Shown here piece by piece: positions 46,161 to 55,358 of a DNA stretch of 64,000 nucleotides (the first letter of the stretch is position 1; every line of letters starts with the position of its first letter). The notes under the pieces are model-generated. The model searched no databases, had not been told where the DNA came from, and saw only the letters and a program-made list of their open reading frames with translations. The DNA is from Marinomonas ostreistagni (GTDB lineage Bacteria; Pseudomonadota; Gammaproteobacteria; Pseudomonadales; Marinomonadaceae), in contig NZ_JAEMUH010000009.1 in the NCBI RefSeq assembly GCF_016461785.1, forward strand, positions 124,001 through 188,000, written 5' to 3'. Both the position numbers and the translations under genes were made by a program.

Positions 46161-49100
46161 ATGTTTAACGCACTCGAGGTTTTACAACCAACTATTCTTG
46201 AGCGCCCCCTAAACGAACTGTGGCAGCGTATTTCACCGCTGTACAGCGCGGATGAAGAGCAGTGGCTAACAGAACTATTGAAGCTTGCTGAACCAACTGA
46301 TGCGCAGCTAAAAGCCAGCACAGATGCCGCGACAACCTTGATCGAGCAAGTACGTAAAGACGATGAGTCCATGTCAATGATTGACTCACTGTTGCTTGAG
46401 TACAGCCTAGATACTAAAGAAGGTATCTTGCTAATGTGTTTGGCAGAAGCTTTAATGCGTGTGCCAGACAAAGAAACCGCTGATGCGTTCATCAAAGACC
46501 GTCTAAGTGTTGCTGACTGGGCTTCTCACGTTAAAAACTCGGACTCATTCTTCGTTAACGCGTCGACTTGGGGACTATTGCTGACGGGTAAAATCGTCAC
46601 TATGGACGAAACCAAAGATGGTCAGCCAGCGAACCTGATCAACCGTATGGTGAACCGTGTTTCTGAGCCAGTGATCCGTAAAGCCATGAACCAAGCTATG
46701 AAGATCATGGGTCACCAATTCGTGCTTGGTCGTTCTATCAGCGAAGCCTTGTCACGTGGTAAGAGCTACCGCGACAAAGGCTACACTTACTCATTCGACA
46801 TGTTAGGTGAAGCGGCTCTGACCGCTGCTGATGCCGACAAATACCTTAAGTCTTACGAACAAGCCATCGAATCCGTTGGTCAAGACACTTACAATAAGGG
46901 CCACCGCCCAACGATCTCAATCAAACTGTCCGCGCTACACCCACGTTACGAAGTTGGCTGTGAAGAGCGTGTCATGACAGAATTGTTTGACAGCGTAAAA
47001 GGTCTAATAAAAAAAGCCCGCGCATTGAACGTTGGTATCACTATCGACGCAGAAGAAGCGGACCGTTTAGAGCTATCACTACACCTGTTTGAAAAGCTGT
47101 TCCGTGACGAAAGCACAAAAGGCTGGGGACTGTTTGGTCTGGTTGTACAAGCCTACTCGAAGCGTTGTCTTCCTGTTCTAAACTGGCTAGCAGCGCTTGC
47201 AAAAGACGTGGGTGATCGTATTCCTTTGCGTTTGGTAAAAGGTGCTTACTGGGATTCTGAGATCAAGCTGTGTCAGCAACGTGGTCTAAGTGGTTACCCA
47301 GTTTACACACGCAAAGAATCAACTGATGTTTCATACCTTGCTTGTGCAAACTTCCTATTAAGTGCACACACACGTCAGTGGATCTTCCCACAATTCGCAA
47401 GCCACAATGCGCACACGATTGCGACTATTGCTACGATTGCAGAAAACTTGGGCGCAACCACTAACGAGTACGAATTCCAACGTCTACACGGCATGGGTGA
47501 TGCACTTTACAACCGCCTAATCAAAGACAAAGACGTTTGTGTTCGTATTTACGCGCCAGTTGGTAGCCACAAAGATTTGCTTCCTTACTTGGTTCGCCGC
47601 CTTCTAGAAAACGGCGCTAACAGCTCATTCGTACACCGTCTAGTGGATGCACGTTGCCCAATATCTGAGCTAGTCGATCACCCAGTGACGACGCTTAAGA
47701 GCCGTAAAACGCTGCGCAACCCATTCATCAATCTACCAAAAGACATGTTTGTTGACCGTAAAAACTCCTATGGTCCAAACATCGAGATTGAGTCTGAATG
47801 GACACCATTTAAAGCGTCTGTTGATGCCTTCATGGGTGCCGACACAACGTGGACAGCTCACCCAATCGTTGGCGGTGAAAACCTAGAAACGGACAAAGTT
47901 CGTGAAGTAAACAGCCCATACGATCACAGTCTAAACGTCGGCAAAGTGTACTGGTCCAATACTGAGATCGTAAACAAAGCCATCGATACCGCGGATGCAG
48001 CCTTCCCAGCTTGGTCTAAAACCCCAGCAACAGATCGTGCAGCTTGCCTAGAACGTATGGCAGAGCTGATGGAAGAAAACTACGCTGAGTTGGTTGCTAT
48101 CTGTCACCGCGAAGCGGGTAAGACTATCCAAGATAGCATTGACGAAGTACGTGAAGCCGTCGACTTCTGTAACTACTACGCACAACAGGTTCGTCAAAAC
48201 TTTGCCGCACCAAAAGTCTTCACCAACTTCCAAGGTAAGACTCAGCAGTCACAACTGACTGGCCGTGGTGTATTCGCTTGTATCAGCCCATGGAACTTCC
48301 CATTGGCGATCTTTACTGGCCAAGTTGTTGCCGCTCTTGCAGCAGGTAACGCAGTCGTGTGTAAAGCCGCTGAGCAAACCTCTTTGATTGCTTTCCGTGC
48401 CGTGCAAATGCTGCACGAAGCAGGCATTCCAAAAGACGTCTTGCACTTCCTACCTGGTAATGGTGCAACCGTAGGTGCGCCAATGACGCAACATAAACGC
48501 ATCGCAGGTCTAGCGTTCACTGGTTCAACTGGCACAGCACAGTTGATCAACCGTACCTTGGCAAGCCGTGGTGTTGCTCCAGTTCCTGTGATTGCAGAAA
48601 CCGGTGGTCAGAATGCGATGTTGGTTGATTCAACGTCTCTACCAGAACAGGTTGTACGTGACGCCGTTCGCTCTGCCTTTGCTTCTGCCGGTCAGCGTTG
48701 TTCTGCCCTACGTGTTTTGTTTGTTCAAGCTGACATCGCCGATCGCGTTATCCCAATGATCGCAGGCGCCATGAAAGAGCAGACGGTTGGCCTACCTTAC
48801 CTACACTCAACTGATGTAGGTCCGGTAATCGATGAAAAAGCACAGAAAATGCTGCTTGATCACATCGAAGTGATGAAAAAAGAAGGTCGCCTGATCGCTC
48901 AAGCCGAGCTGCCAGAATGGGCGGACAAAGGAACTTTTGTGGCACCGACTGCGTTTGAAATCAGCAGCATCGACCAACTAAAAGATGAGAAATTCGGTCC
49001 GATCATGCACGTGGTTCGCTACAAAGCAAAAGACCTAGATAAGATCATCGATACGATTAATAACTCAGGGTTTGGTTTGACCATGGGCGTTCACAGCCGT

Positions 49101-49283
49101 AACGAAACCACTTGTGCTCACATTGCTAACCGTGCGCGCGTCGGTAACCTGTACATTAACCGTGACCAAGTCGGCGCTGTTGTAGGTGTACAACCATTTG
49201 GTGGCCAAGGTCTGTCTGGTACAGGTCCAAAAGCCGGTGGCCCACACTACCTACCACGCTTTGCAAAAGAGCAATTGGTTTAA
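46161..49283 (+). CDS. putA: Proline dehydrogenase / delta-1-pyrroline-5-carboxylate dehydrogenase PutA, short form
   Basis: A 1040-residue bifunctional flavoenzyme oxidising proline to glutamate. The proline dehydrogenase barrel (about 180-510) has RLVKGAYWDSEIK near residue 355 and FASHNAHT near 412. The aldehyde dehydrogenase domain has ISPWNFPLAIFTG near 707, FTGSTG near 787, the general base Glu813 in AETGGQN and catalytic Cys847 in GQRCSALRV. There is no N-terminal ribbon-helix-helix, so it does not repress its own gene. It ends at FAKEQLV just after GLSGTGPKAGGPHYL, where E. coli PutA continues into a further domain; that domain is encoded by the next gene. The ATG at 46161 follows GGGAG. 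Confidence 0.95.
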   Translation: MFNALEVLQPTILERPLNELWQRISPLYSADEEQWLTELLKLAEPTDAQLKASTDAATTLIEQVRKDDESMSMIDSLLLEYSLDTKEGILLMCLAEALMRVPDKETADAFIKDRLSVADWASHVKNSDSFFVNASTWGLLLTGKIVTMDETKDGQPANLINRMVNRVSEPVIRKAMNQAMKIMGHQFVLGRSISEALSRGKSYRDKGYTYSFDMLGEAALTAADADKYLKSYEQAIESVGQDTYNKGHRPTISIKLSALHPRYEVGCEERVMTELFDSVKGLIKKARALNVGITIDAEEADRLELSLHLFEKLFRDESTKGWGLFGLVVQAYSKRCLPVLNWLAALAKDVGDRIPLRLVKGAYWDSEIKLCQQRGLSGYPVYTRKESTDVSYLACANFLLSAHTRQWIFPQFASHNAHTIATIATIAENLGATTNEYEFQRLHGMGDALYNRLIKDKDVCVRIYAPVGSHKDLLPYLVRRLLENGANSSFVHRLVDARCPISELVDHPVTTLKSRKTLRNPFINLPKDMFVDRKNSYGPNIEIESEWTPFKASVDAFMGADTTWTAHPIVGGENLETDKVREVNSPYDHSLNVGKVYWSNTEIVNKAIDTADAAFPAWSKTPATDRAACLERMAELMEENYAELVAICHREAGKTIQDSIDEVREAVDFCNYYAQQVRQNFAAPKVFTNFQGKTQQSQLTGRGVFACISPWNFPLAIFTGQVVAALAAGNAVVCKAAEQTSLIAFRAVQMLHEAGIPKDVLHFLPGNGATVGAPMTQHKRIAGLAFTGSTGTAQLINRTLASRGVAPVPVIAETGGQNAMLVDSTSLPEQVVRDAVRSAFASAGQRCSALRVLFVQADIADRVIPMIAGAMKEQTVGLPYLHSTDVGPVIDEKAQKMLLDHIEVMKKEGRLIAQAELPEWADKGTFVAPTAFEISSIDQLKDEKFGPIMHVVRYKAKDLDKIIDTINNSGFGLTMGVHSRNETTCAHIANRARVGNLYINRDQVGAVVGVQPFGGQGLSGTGPKAGGPHYLPRFAKEQLV

Positions 49284-49307
49284 TCAGGCTGACAGGAGAA
49301 ATAACCC

Positions 49308-49997
49308 ATGACAATCGTAAAACCTATTCAAATCGAAGTGGCTAACCAAGTCTTTGAAGCCTGGAACCAATTAGGTGTTGCTGGCCGTGTTGCACAGCTG
49401 GAAAAAGCGATCTTTGGCCTAACACACGAACAAGCCAATATGGCCAAGTGGCAGTTAGACAATGCCCGTCACGAAATTGGCGAAGACGTTGTATTGCCAG
49501 GACCAACAGGTGAAAGCAACGTCCTATCGACCCACGGTCGCGGTGTGTTTTTAACCACTGTGCAATCCGGCATCACAGGTGACCTTGTCTCTGTTGGCCT
49601 AGTCGGTCAAATCTTTGCGGCGCTCGTAGCGGGTAACCCTGTGATTACGGTGGGACCAGAAGGCCAACAAATAATGGACACACTGGCGAAGTTTGTTCCT
49701 GAAGGCGTGGTGCAAAATGTAGCGGAATCGGCACAGGATTCCATCATTGAAGCAACCGACCTAGCTGGCGTGGCAATCATCTGTGATGTGGATAATGCCC
49801 AGCAGTTGAGCAAACGTTTAGCGGAGAAATCTGGCTTGCTATGTCAATTAGTCGAAGAGACGAGCATTGGTTCACTAAGCACCATTGGCGCGCCACACTA
49901 CATTCTTCGTTTTGTGACAGAGCAAACTGTGTCAACAAATACCACTGCCATTGGCGGTAACGCAACACTACTTGAACTAGGTAGTAAAGCGGAGTAA
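49308..49997 (+). CDS. Stand-alone PutA C-terminal (ALDH-superfamily) domain
   Basis: A 229-residue protein that matches, from memory, the C-terminal domain of long PutAs such as E. coli. The match runs from a helical linker through DVVLPGPTGESNVL (E. coli has LPGPTGERN) to the terminal VSTNTTAIGGNATLLELG (E. coli ends SVNTAAAGGNASLMTIG). Ala/Gly-rich AALVAGNPVITVGPEG resembles an ALDH Rossmann segment, without catalytic Cys or Glu. In long PutAs this domain closes the substrate-channelling cavity. It starts 24 nt after putA with AGGAG upstream and shares its terminator, so it is likely the missing part of the neighbouring short PutA, acting as a separate subunit. Confidence 0.82.
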   Translation: MTIVKPIQIEVANQVFEAWNQLGVAGRVAQLEKAIFGLTHEQANMAKWQLDNARHEIGEDVVLPGPTGESNVLSTHGRGVFLTTVQSGITGDLVSVGLVGQIFAALVAGNPVITVGPEGQQIMDTLAKFVPEGVVQNVAESAQDSIIEATDLAGVAIICDVDNAQQLSKRLAEKSGLLCQLVEETSIGSLSTIGAPHYILRFVTEQTVSTNTTAIGGNATLLELGSKAE

Positions 49998-50070
49998 CCC
50001 CTGCGATAGATGACGTGGTTGGGATAGGCTCTCCACCTGGTACTCGCCACGTTATCTTTCTCAGTGTATT

Positions 50071-50114
50071 AAGCCCACTGCTGCCCTCCCTAACTTTGCA
50101 GTGGGCTTTTTTTT
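50071..50114 (+). terminator. Terminator of the putA operon
   Basis: An 11-bp stem (AAGCCCACTGC with GCAGTGGGCTT), 16-nt loop and eight T. It follows the PutA C-terminal-domain gene and lies 20 bp before the convergent cyclase gene. Confidence 0.85.
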
Positions 50115-50133
50115 AGATGTTTGTCACACTTCT

Positions 50134-51363
50134 TTAATCGTAATAAGCCAAACACACTCTATTACGCCCTAAACTTTTTGCTTCGTAAAGTGCTTGATCC
50201 ACACGTTTAAACGACTCTTCCAGCTGCTGCTCTGAACCCAATTGTATGACGCCAATTGAAACCGTCATCGATAAATTCCCACCACGTAGCGACAAGGTTT
50301 GTTCAGGGATATGTCGACGAATATTTTCAGCAATGACTCGAGCTTCAGCCAAGTCATTATCGGGCAATAGTATATAAAACTCTTCTCCCCCAATACGGTA
50401 GACTTGGCCACCTTCGGGTAATGCTTCCAGCATACTGTTTACTAAAAATTTTAGCGCTTTATCACCACCACTGTGACCATAAACATCGTTTACCGATTTA
50501 AAGTGGTCCACATCAATGGTTAATAAACTGGTGGCGCGTAAGCTCTGACGTGCTTTTTGCAGTGCAACACTGACCGCAATATTAAATTCACGACGGTTGC
50601 CTACGCCAGTTAAGGGGTCTGTACGACTTGCTTTGTCTAGCTGTCGCATCAATCGATTGCGATCAGTAATGTTAAGCATCGCGCCCACTTGGCCGCCCTT
50701 TTCACCATTCGCTTTATAAAATACGGCCTTGCTGAACTCGATTTCCATCAACTCCCCACTTGCACTTTTTGCCGATGCCTCATATACCTGAGTACCACCA
50801 GCCGCCAGCAAGGCTTGATCCGCCTCATAATACACATCGGCTAATTCTTTCGGCGCAATATCGTAAACGGAGTGTCCAATAACGCTCTCTTTCGCTAAAC
50901 CGATAAATTCACTAAAGGATTGATTACAGCCTCGATAAATATGATGCTCGTCTTTATAAAAGATAGGCACAGGAATAGCGTCTAACACCGTTTGTAAAGA
51001 GCTGGGCTGATCCAATGAATGTGACTGCCAAGCACTACGGGATATCTCAGCGATCACCCAGGTTGCTATACGTGAGATATCATCGTAGCCAATGCAATCA
51101 TTCGCTCCTATTTCAATCATCTGTAGTGATCGCTTGAAACTCCACGCAGAGACCAAAAGCAGAACTTTTCGGGCGCCAACATAGGGGATATCTGTTTCAC
51201 CAAGGTCTGACTCATGCAGGATCGTCATGCTGGAAACAGGCACTTCAGAGAGCGCCTGAAACGGGCGCCATTGGTGTTCGTATTTTGTATCCTTTAAAAA
51301 TGAGTTCAATGTCTCCTTCCATGGAGCGAACGCTGGAGAGTAATAAATAATGGAAGGATTCAT
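50134..51363 (-). CDS. PAS-GGDEF diguanylate cyclase
   Basis: A 409-residue cytoplasmic protein. Residues 1-110 look like a receiver without the conserved acidic pocket (KVLLLVSAWSFKRSLQMIEIGANDCI). A PAS domain spans about 125-245 (LDAIPVPIFYKDEHHIYRGCN). The GGDEF domain (about 250-405) has DPLTGVGNRREF, IDVDHFKSVNDVYGHSGGD and the active-site YRIGGEEF, so cyclic di-GMP synthesis is expected. No RxxD product-inhibition site precedes GGEEF. Monocistronic between the putA operon and the TRAP binding proteins; no partner gene seen. Confidence 0.87.
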   Translation of the reverse strand: MNPSIIYYSPAFAPWKETLNSFLKDTKYEHQWRPFQALSEVPVSSMTILHESDLGETDIPYVGARKVLLLVSAWSFKRSLQMIEIGANDCIGYDDISRIATWVIAEISRSAWQSHSLDQPSSLQTVLDAIPVPIFYKDEHHIYRGCNQSFSEFIGLAKESVIGHSVYDIAPKELADVYYEADQALLAAGGTQVYEASAKSASGELMEIEFSKAVFYKANGEKGGQVGAMLNITDRNRLMRQLDKASRTDPLTGVGNRREFNIAVSVALQKARQSLRATSLLTIDVDHFKSVNDVYGHSGGDKALKFLVNSMLEALPEGGQVYRIGGEEFYILLPDNDLAEARVIAENIRRHIPEQTLSLRGGNLSMTVSIGVIQLGSEQQLEESFKRVDQALYEAKSLGRNRVCLAYYD

Positions 51364-51487
51364 GGTAACCTAACCGAAATAACCTTATATGCCTTAAGAC
51401 TATAGGAACTTAAAAACGTTGGTCAAATAATAACCTGTTTTCTTTTGATACCATTCCGTAGCGATATGAAAACGAATGTTTGGATAT

Positions 51488-51518
51488 TAAAAAGCCCTGC
51501 TATAGACATAGCAGGGCT
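51488..51518 (-). terminator. Terminator of TRAP binding protein copy A
   Basis: On the leftward transcript an 11-bp stem (AGCCCTGCTAT with ATAGCAGGGCT), loop of 4 nt, then TTTTTAATAT. It lies 20 nt past the stop codon. Confidence 0.82.
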
Positions 51519-51539
51519 TCATCATACATGGATCCTAGA

Positions 51540-52661
51540 TTATTCGGCATCACGAGCGTTTATATACGCACGCTCAGACACATCATGCCATTGTGATACT
51601 TTGCCAAGGAAGGCTCTGAAGGACTCGTATACCTTCTTGCTCATCTCATCACTTGCAGCCACTCCTTCAAGCGTTTCTTGAGACGCCACTTTTAGGGCTT
51701 TCAAAACGTCTTCAGGGAATGGACGCAGGTCTACATTATGCTCGTTAACAAGCGTTTGTAGGGCATCATTGTTCAATGCAGTGAACTCATCCAACATGTC
51801 TTGAGTGGCTTGGCGAGACGCTGAACGAACAATGGCTTGTAAATCTTTTGGTAACGCTTCAAATGCGGTTTTGTTCACCAAAAGCTCCATTTCAGAACCT
51901 GGCTCATGCCAGCCTGGGTAGTAGTAGTATTTCGCCGCTTTATACAAACCAAATGCTAGATCGTTGTATGGACCTACCCATTCTGTTGCGTCGATGGTAC
52001 CCGTTTGCAGTGCTGTGAAGATTTCACCACCCGGCAAGTTGATTGGTGAACCACCTAGTTTCTGAAGCACTTCACCACCTAAACCAGGAATACGCATTTT
52101 CAGACCGCTGAAGTCATCTAGAGAGTTGATCTCTTTATTGAACCAACCACCCATCTGTACCCCAGTGTTACCCGCAGTCAGTGGTTTTAGGTTAAACGGT
52201 TCGTATACTTCTTCCCATAGCTTCATACCACCACCATGGTAGATCCAAGAGTTGATCTCCTGAGCCGTCATACCAAACGGTACCGCGGTGAAGAATTGCG
52301 CAGCCGGAGCTTTACCTTTCCAATAATACGCCGCACCATGACCCATTTGCGCTGTACCGCGAGATACCGCATCAAACACTTCTAGTGGTGGCACGAGTTC
52401 TCCAGCAGCATACACTTTGACTTTTAAGCGGCCACCAGACATTTCAGTGATGTTATTAGCGAGGTTTTCCGCGCCAGTTCCTAAACCAGGAAAGTTCTTC
52501 GGCCAAGTGGTGACCATTTTCCATTCGATGGTTTCTTGTTTAGCTGGCGCAGCGGCGGCGGTTTCGGTACTGCTAGACTGCTCTGAACCACCACATGCAA
52601 CAAGTGTTGCCGCAGTGATCCCAGCAAGCGTCCACTTGCTGAATGCTTTCGCGTTGATCAT
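51540..52661 (-). CDS. TRAP transporter substrate-binding lipoprotein, copy A (DctP/TakP type)
   Basis: A 373-residue extracytoplasmic receptor of the TRAP DctP family, TakP-like subgroup (2-oxoacids in the studied member). It is a lipoprotein: the signal peptide ends at the lipobox LVAC with Cys23. Core motifs are WKMVTTWPKNFP, YAAGELVPPLEVFDAV, the ligand Arg region GLKMRIPGLGGE, TGTIDATEWVGPYND and KYYYYPGWHEPG. It is the most divergent of three tandem copies (for example LGGSPINLPGGE where the others have TVVNMPGSE). It has its own promoter (52785-52813) and terminator. No permease gene is adjacent. Confidence 0.9.
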   Translation of the reverse strand: MINAKAFSKWTLAGITAATLVACGGSEQSSSTETAAAAPAKQETIEWKMVTTWPKNFPGLGTGAENLANNITEMSGGRLKVKVYAAGELVPPLEVFDAVSRGTAQMGHGAAYYWKGKAPAAQFFTAVPFGMTAQEINSWIYHGGGMKLWEEVYEPFNLKPLTAGNTGVQMGGWFNKEINSLDDFSGLKMRIPGLGGEVLQKLGGSPINLPGGEIFTALQTGTIDATEWVGPYNDLAFGLYKAAKYYYYPGWHEPGSEMELLVNKTAFEALPKDLQAIVRSASRQATQDMLDEFTALNNDALQTLVNEHNVDLRPFPEDVLKALKVASQETLEGVAASDEMSKKVYESFRAFLGKVSQWHDVSERAYINARDAE

Positions 52662-52784
52662 TGGTGTATCCCTCAGAAAACTAGTTACATTATTTTTTTT
52701 GTCAGTTCACGACTGGATTGCGCTCGAGTGATTTCACTCTGCACCGTGCGAAAGTGCATATTCTTTTCGCATTGGTGAATAAGG

Positions 52785-52813
52785 ATACTATGCTCTGCAC
52801 ATCAATAGCTCAA
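52785..52813 (-). promoter_or_regulatory. Promoter of TRAP binding protein copy A
   Basis: Read leftward: TTGAGC (52813-52808), 17-bp spacer, TAGTAT (52790-52785). The same two hexamers with the same 17-bp spacer precede copy B, although the spacers differ, which supports function. The leader is about 115 nt. Confidence 0.65.
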
Positions 52814-52835
52814 CACCCACTGACTCAATTGACGT

Positions 52836-52868
52836 AAAAAAGCCCCTTAATCCAAGGACTAAGGGGCT
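52836..52868 (-). terminator. Terminator of TRAP binding protein copy B
   Basis: Stem AGCCCCTTA with TAAGGGGCT, 10-nt loop, and T run on the leftward transcript. It separates copy B from the promoter of copy A. Confidence 0.82.
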
Positions 52869-52894
52869 CATCATGCTAATCCTGTTAAAACGAC

Positions 52895-54019
52895 TTATTC
52901 CGCGGCGCGCGCATTCACAAATGCTCGCTCAGAAATGTCGCTCCACTTCATTACTTTCTCTTTAAAGTCTTTCATGGAGTCGTACACTTTCTGACTCATC
53001 GGATCGTTGGCTGCAACTTTTTCCATCACCACATCGGTTGATGCACGAAACTCCGCTAGGACATCATCAGGAAAACGCTTCAACATTACACCGTGGTCGT
53101 TCACCAGCGTTTCCAAAGCGCTATTATTCTTCGCAGTGAACTCATCTAACATATCTGCATTGGCTTGGCGTGCGGCTGCTCGAACAATCAGCTGAAGATC
53201 TTCAGGTAACGCCGTGAATGCGTCTTTATTGATCACCGTTTCGATCGCAGAACCTGGCTCCTGCCAGCCTGGGTAATAGTAGTATTTCGCTGCTTTGTAC
53301 AAGCCAAACGCAAGATCATTGTATGGTCCTACGAATTCTGTAGCATCAATCGTACCGGTTTGTAATGCCGTGAACATCTCACTACCTGGCATGTTTACAA
53401 CCGTGACACCTGCATCTGCTAAGACTTCGCCACCAAGACCTGGCATGCGCATTTTCAGACCATTCAGATCCGCTACGGAGTTGATTTCTTTGTTGAACCA
53501 ACCTCCCATTTGCGTACCTGAATTGCCGGCTGCTAATGGCATCACATTAAAAGGTTCATACACTTCTTCCCACAGTTCCATACCGCCACCTTGAGTCAAC
53601 CAAGAGTTCATTTCTTGTGCAGTTAGGCCGTAAGGAACGGTGGTAAAGAACTGTGCAGCTGGCACTTTACCTTTCCAGTAATAGGACGCCCCATGACTCA
53701 TTTGTGCCGTACCACGAGACACAGCATCAAACGCTTCTAAAGCAGGTACTAACTCACCTGCTGCATAAACTTTAACGTGGATACGACCACCAGACATGGC
53801 ATTGATGCTCTGTGCTAAATGTTCAGCGCCTGTACCCAACGCAGGAAAGTTCTTCGGCCAAGTTGTAACCATTTTCCATTCAATGGTAGCAGGCTTAGCT
53901 GGCGCCACAGCTTGGGTTTCAGTATTACTCGATGGCTCGTTTGAACCACCACAAGCCATCAACGTGGCAGCGGTAATGCCAGCAAGTGTCCACTTGCTAA
54001 GAGCGTTTGCATTTATCAT
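52895..54019 (-). CDS. TRAP transporter substrate-binding lipoprotein, copy B
   Basis: A 374-residue paralogue of copies A and C, with lipobox LMAC and Cys23. All receptor motifs are kept (GLKMRMPGLGGE, KYYYYPGWQEPG) but the ligand-site motif reads DATEFVGPYND, Phe replacing the Trp present in A and C (codon at 53333-53335). That position contacts ligand or its cation in TakP as I recall, so specificity may differ. Its own promoter (54124-54152) and terminator make it a single-gene unit. Between copy B and copy C the similarity is highest in the C-terminal half. Confidence 0.9.
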   Translation of the reverse strand: MINANALSKWTLAGITAATLMACGGSNEPSSNTETQAVAPAKPATIEWKMVTTWPKNFPALGTGAEHLAQSINAMSGGRIHVKVYAAGELVPALEAFDAVSRGTAQMSHGASYYWKGKVPAAQFFTTVPYGLTAQEMNSWLTQGGGMELWEEVYEPFNVMPLAAGNSGTQMGGWFNKEINSVADLNGLKMRMPGLGGEVLADAGVTVVNMPGSEMFTALQTGTIDATEFVGPYNDLAFGLYKAAKYYYYPGWQEPGSAIETVINKDAFTALPEDLQLIVRAAARQANADMLDEFTAKNNSALETLVNDHGVMLKRFPDDVLAEFRASTDVVMEKVAANDPMSQKVYDSMKDFKEKVMKWSDISERAFVNARAAE

Positions 54020-54123
54020 GGATCGATCCCTTGGAAAACTCGTTACTTTTTATTTGGTAAATAGACCAGATGATAGCAAGCACTCAACAAGCCAATGCTC
54101 AATCGTTTATCTGGGGTTTAAGG

Positions 54124-54152
54124 ATACTATGATTTACATAGCTATAGCTCAA
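54124..54152 (-). promoter_or_regulatory. Promoter of TRAP binding protein copy B
   Basis: TTGAGC (54152-54147), 17-bp spacer, TAGTAT (54129-54124), matching copy A in both hexamers and spacing. The adjoining CCTTA just downstream is also shared. Confidence 0.65.
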
Positions 54153-54174
54153 TGGAGCTATTAGCCATTAGTAT

Positions 54175-54209
54175 TAAAAAAGCCCCTTAATTCAACGAAT
54201 TAAGGGGCT
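54175..54209 (-). terminator. Terminator of TRAP binding protein copy C
   Basis: A perfect 12-bp stem (AGCCCCTTAATT with AATTAAGGGGCT), 5-nt loop and T run on the leftward transcript. Nearly the same stem as that of copy B, so it was probably duplicated with the gene. Confidence 0.85.
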
Positions 54210-54233
54210 AATCATCGTTTCTATTGACTAAGA

Positions 54234-55358
54234 TTACTCGCCAGCACGAGCATTGATAAAGGCACGCTCAGAAATTTCATGCCATTTCATTACCTTCTCT
54301 TTAAAGGCTTTCATCGAGTCATAAACTTTTTGACTAGCAGGATCGTTTGCTGCAACTTCTGCCATGACTTCATCAGACGCCGTACGTAGCTCAGCTAGTA
54401 CATCGTTAGGGAAGCGCTTAAGCTGCACATGGTGTTCATTAACCAATGTCTCAAGAGCTGAGTTGTTCAGCGCAGTAAACTCATCAAGCATATCAGCATT
54501 CGCTTGACGCGCTGCCGCACGAACGATCTGCTGCAGATCTTGCGGAAGGGCAGCAAACGCATCTTTGTTGATAAAGGTTTCAACCGTCGAGCCAGGCTCT
54601 TGCCAGCCAGGGAAGTAGTAGTACTTCGCTGCTTTATAGATACCAAATGCTAGGTCGTTGTAAGGACCAACCCATTCTGTCGCATCAATTGTTCCTGTTT
54701 GCATTGCCGTGAAGATTTCACTGCCGGGCATGTTGACAACTGTGGCACCGGCCTTCGCGATCACTTCACCACCTAGGCCAGGCATACGCATTTTCAAACC
54801 GTTTAGGTCAGCAACCGAGTTGATTTCTTTGTTAAACCAGCCGCCCATTTGCACACCGGTATTACCCGCAGCCATTGGCACAATGTTAAATGGCGCGTAG
54901 ATTTCTTCCCATAGCTCCATGCCACCACCGCTATACAACCAAGAGTTCATCTCTTGTGCTGTTAGACCAAACGGCGTGGTTGTGAAGAATTGCGCTGCTG
55001 GGACTTTACCTTTCCAGTAGTAAGAGGCTGCATGACCCATTTGCGCCGTACCACGAGACACAGCATCAAATGCTTCCAATGCTGGAACCAATTCACCCGC
55101 TGCGTACACTTTTACTTTCAAACGGCCGCCAGACATCTCTGTGATACTGGTCGCCAGTTTTTCCGCACCAGTACCCAGTGCAGGGAAGTTTTTCGGCCAA
55201 GTCGTGACCATTTTCCATTCGATCGGCTCCACTTTTGCAGCGGGTGCTGCTTGAGCCGTTTCATTCGTTTGAGTGTCATTACTGCCGCCACAAGCAACCA
55301 ATGACAAAGAAAACAAACCAGCCAAAGCCAGCTTGCTCAAATTCGCAAGTTTTTGCAT
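54234..55358 (-). CDS. TRAP transporter substrate-binding lipoprotein, copy C
   Basis: A 374-residue TakP-like receptor, the first of the tandem set in the direction of transcription. Signal peptide ends in LVAC with Cys23. Motifs: WKMVTTWPKNFPALGTGAE, YAAGELVPALEAFDAVS, GLKMRMPGLGGE, DATEWVGPYND (Trp kept) and KYYYFPGWQEPG. The signal peptide differs from copies A and B, which share almost the same one. The start context with a TGAGG-type ribosome site and upstream GTAACTAG is shared by the copies. No adjacent permease; likely works with the DctQM pair at 42-44 kb (inference). Confidence 0.9.
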   Translation of the reverse strand: MQKLANLSKLALAGLFSLSLVACGGSNDTQTNETAQAAPAAKVEPIEWKMVTTWPKNFPALGTGAEKLATSITEMSGGRLKVKVYAAGELVPALEAFDAVSRGTAQMGHAASYYWKGKVPAAQFFTTTPFGLTAQEMNSWLYSGGGMELWEEIYAPFNIVPMAAGNTGVQMGGWFNKEINSVADLNGLKMRMPGLGGEVIAKAGATVVNMPGSEIFTAMQTGTIDATEWVGPYNDLAFGIYKAAKYYYFPGWQEPGSTVETFINKDAFAALPQDLQQIVRAAARQANADMLDEFTALNNSALETLVNEHHVQLKRFPNDVLAELRTASDEVMAEVAANDPASQKVYDSMKAFKEKVMKWHEISERAFINARAGE

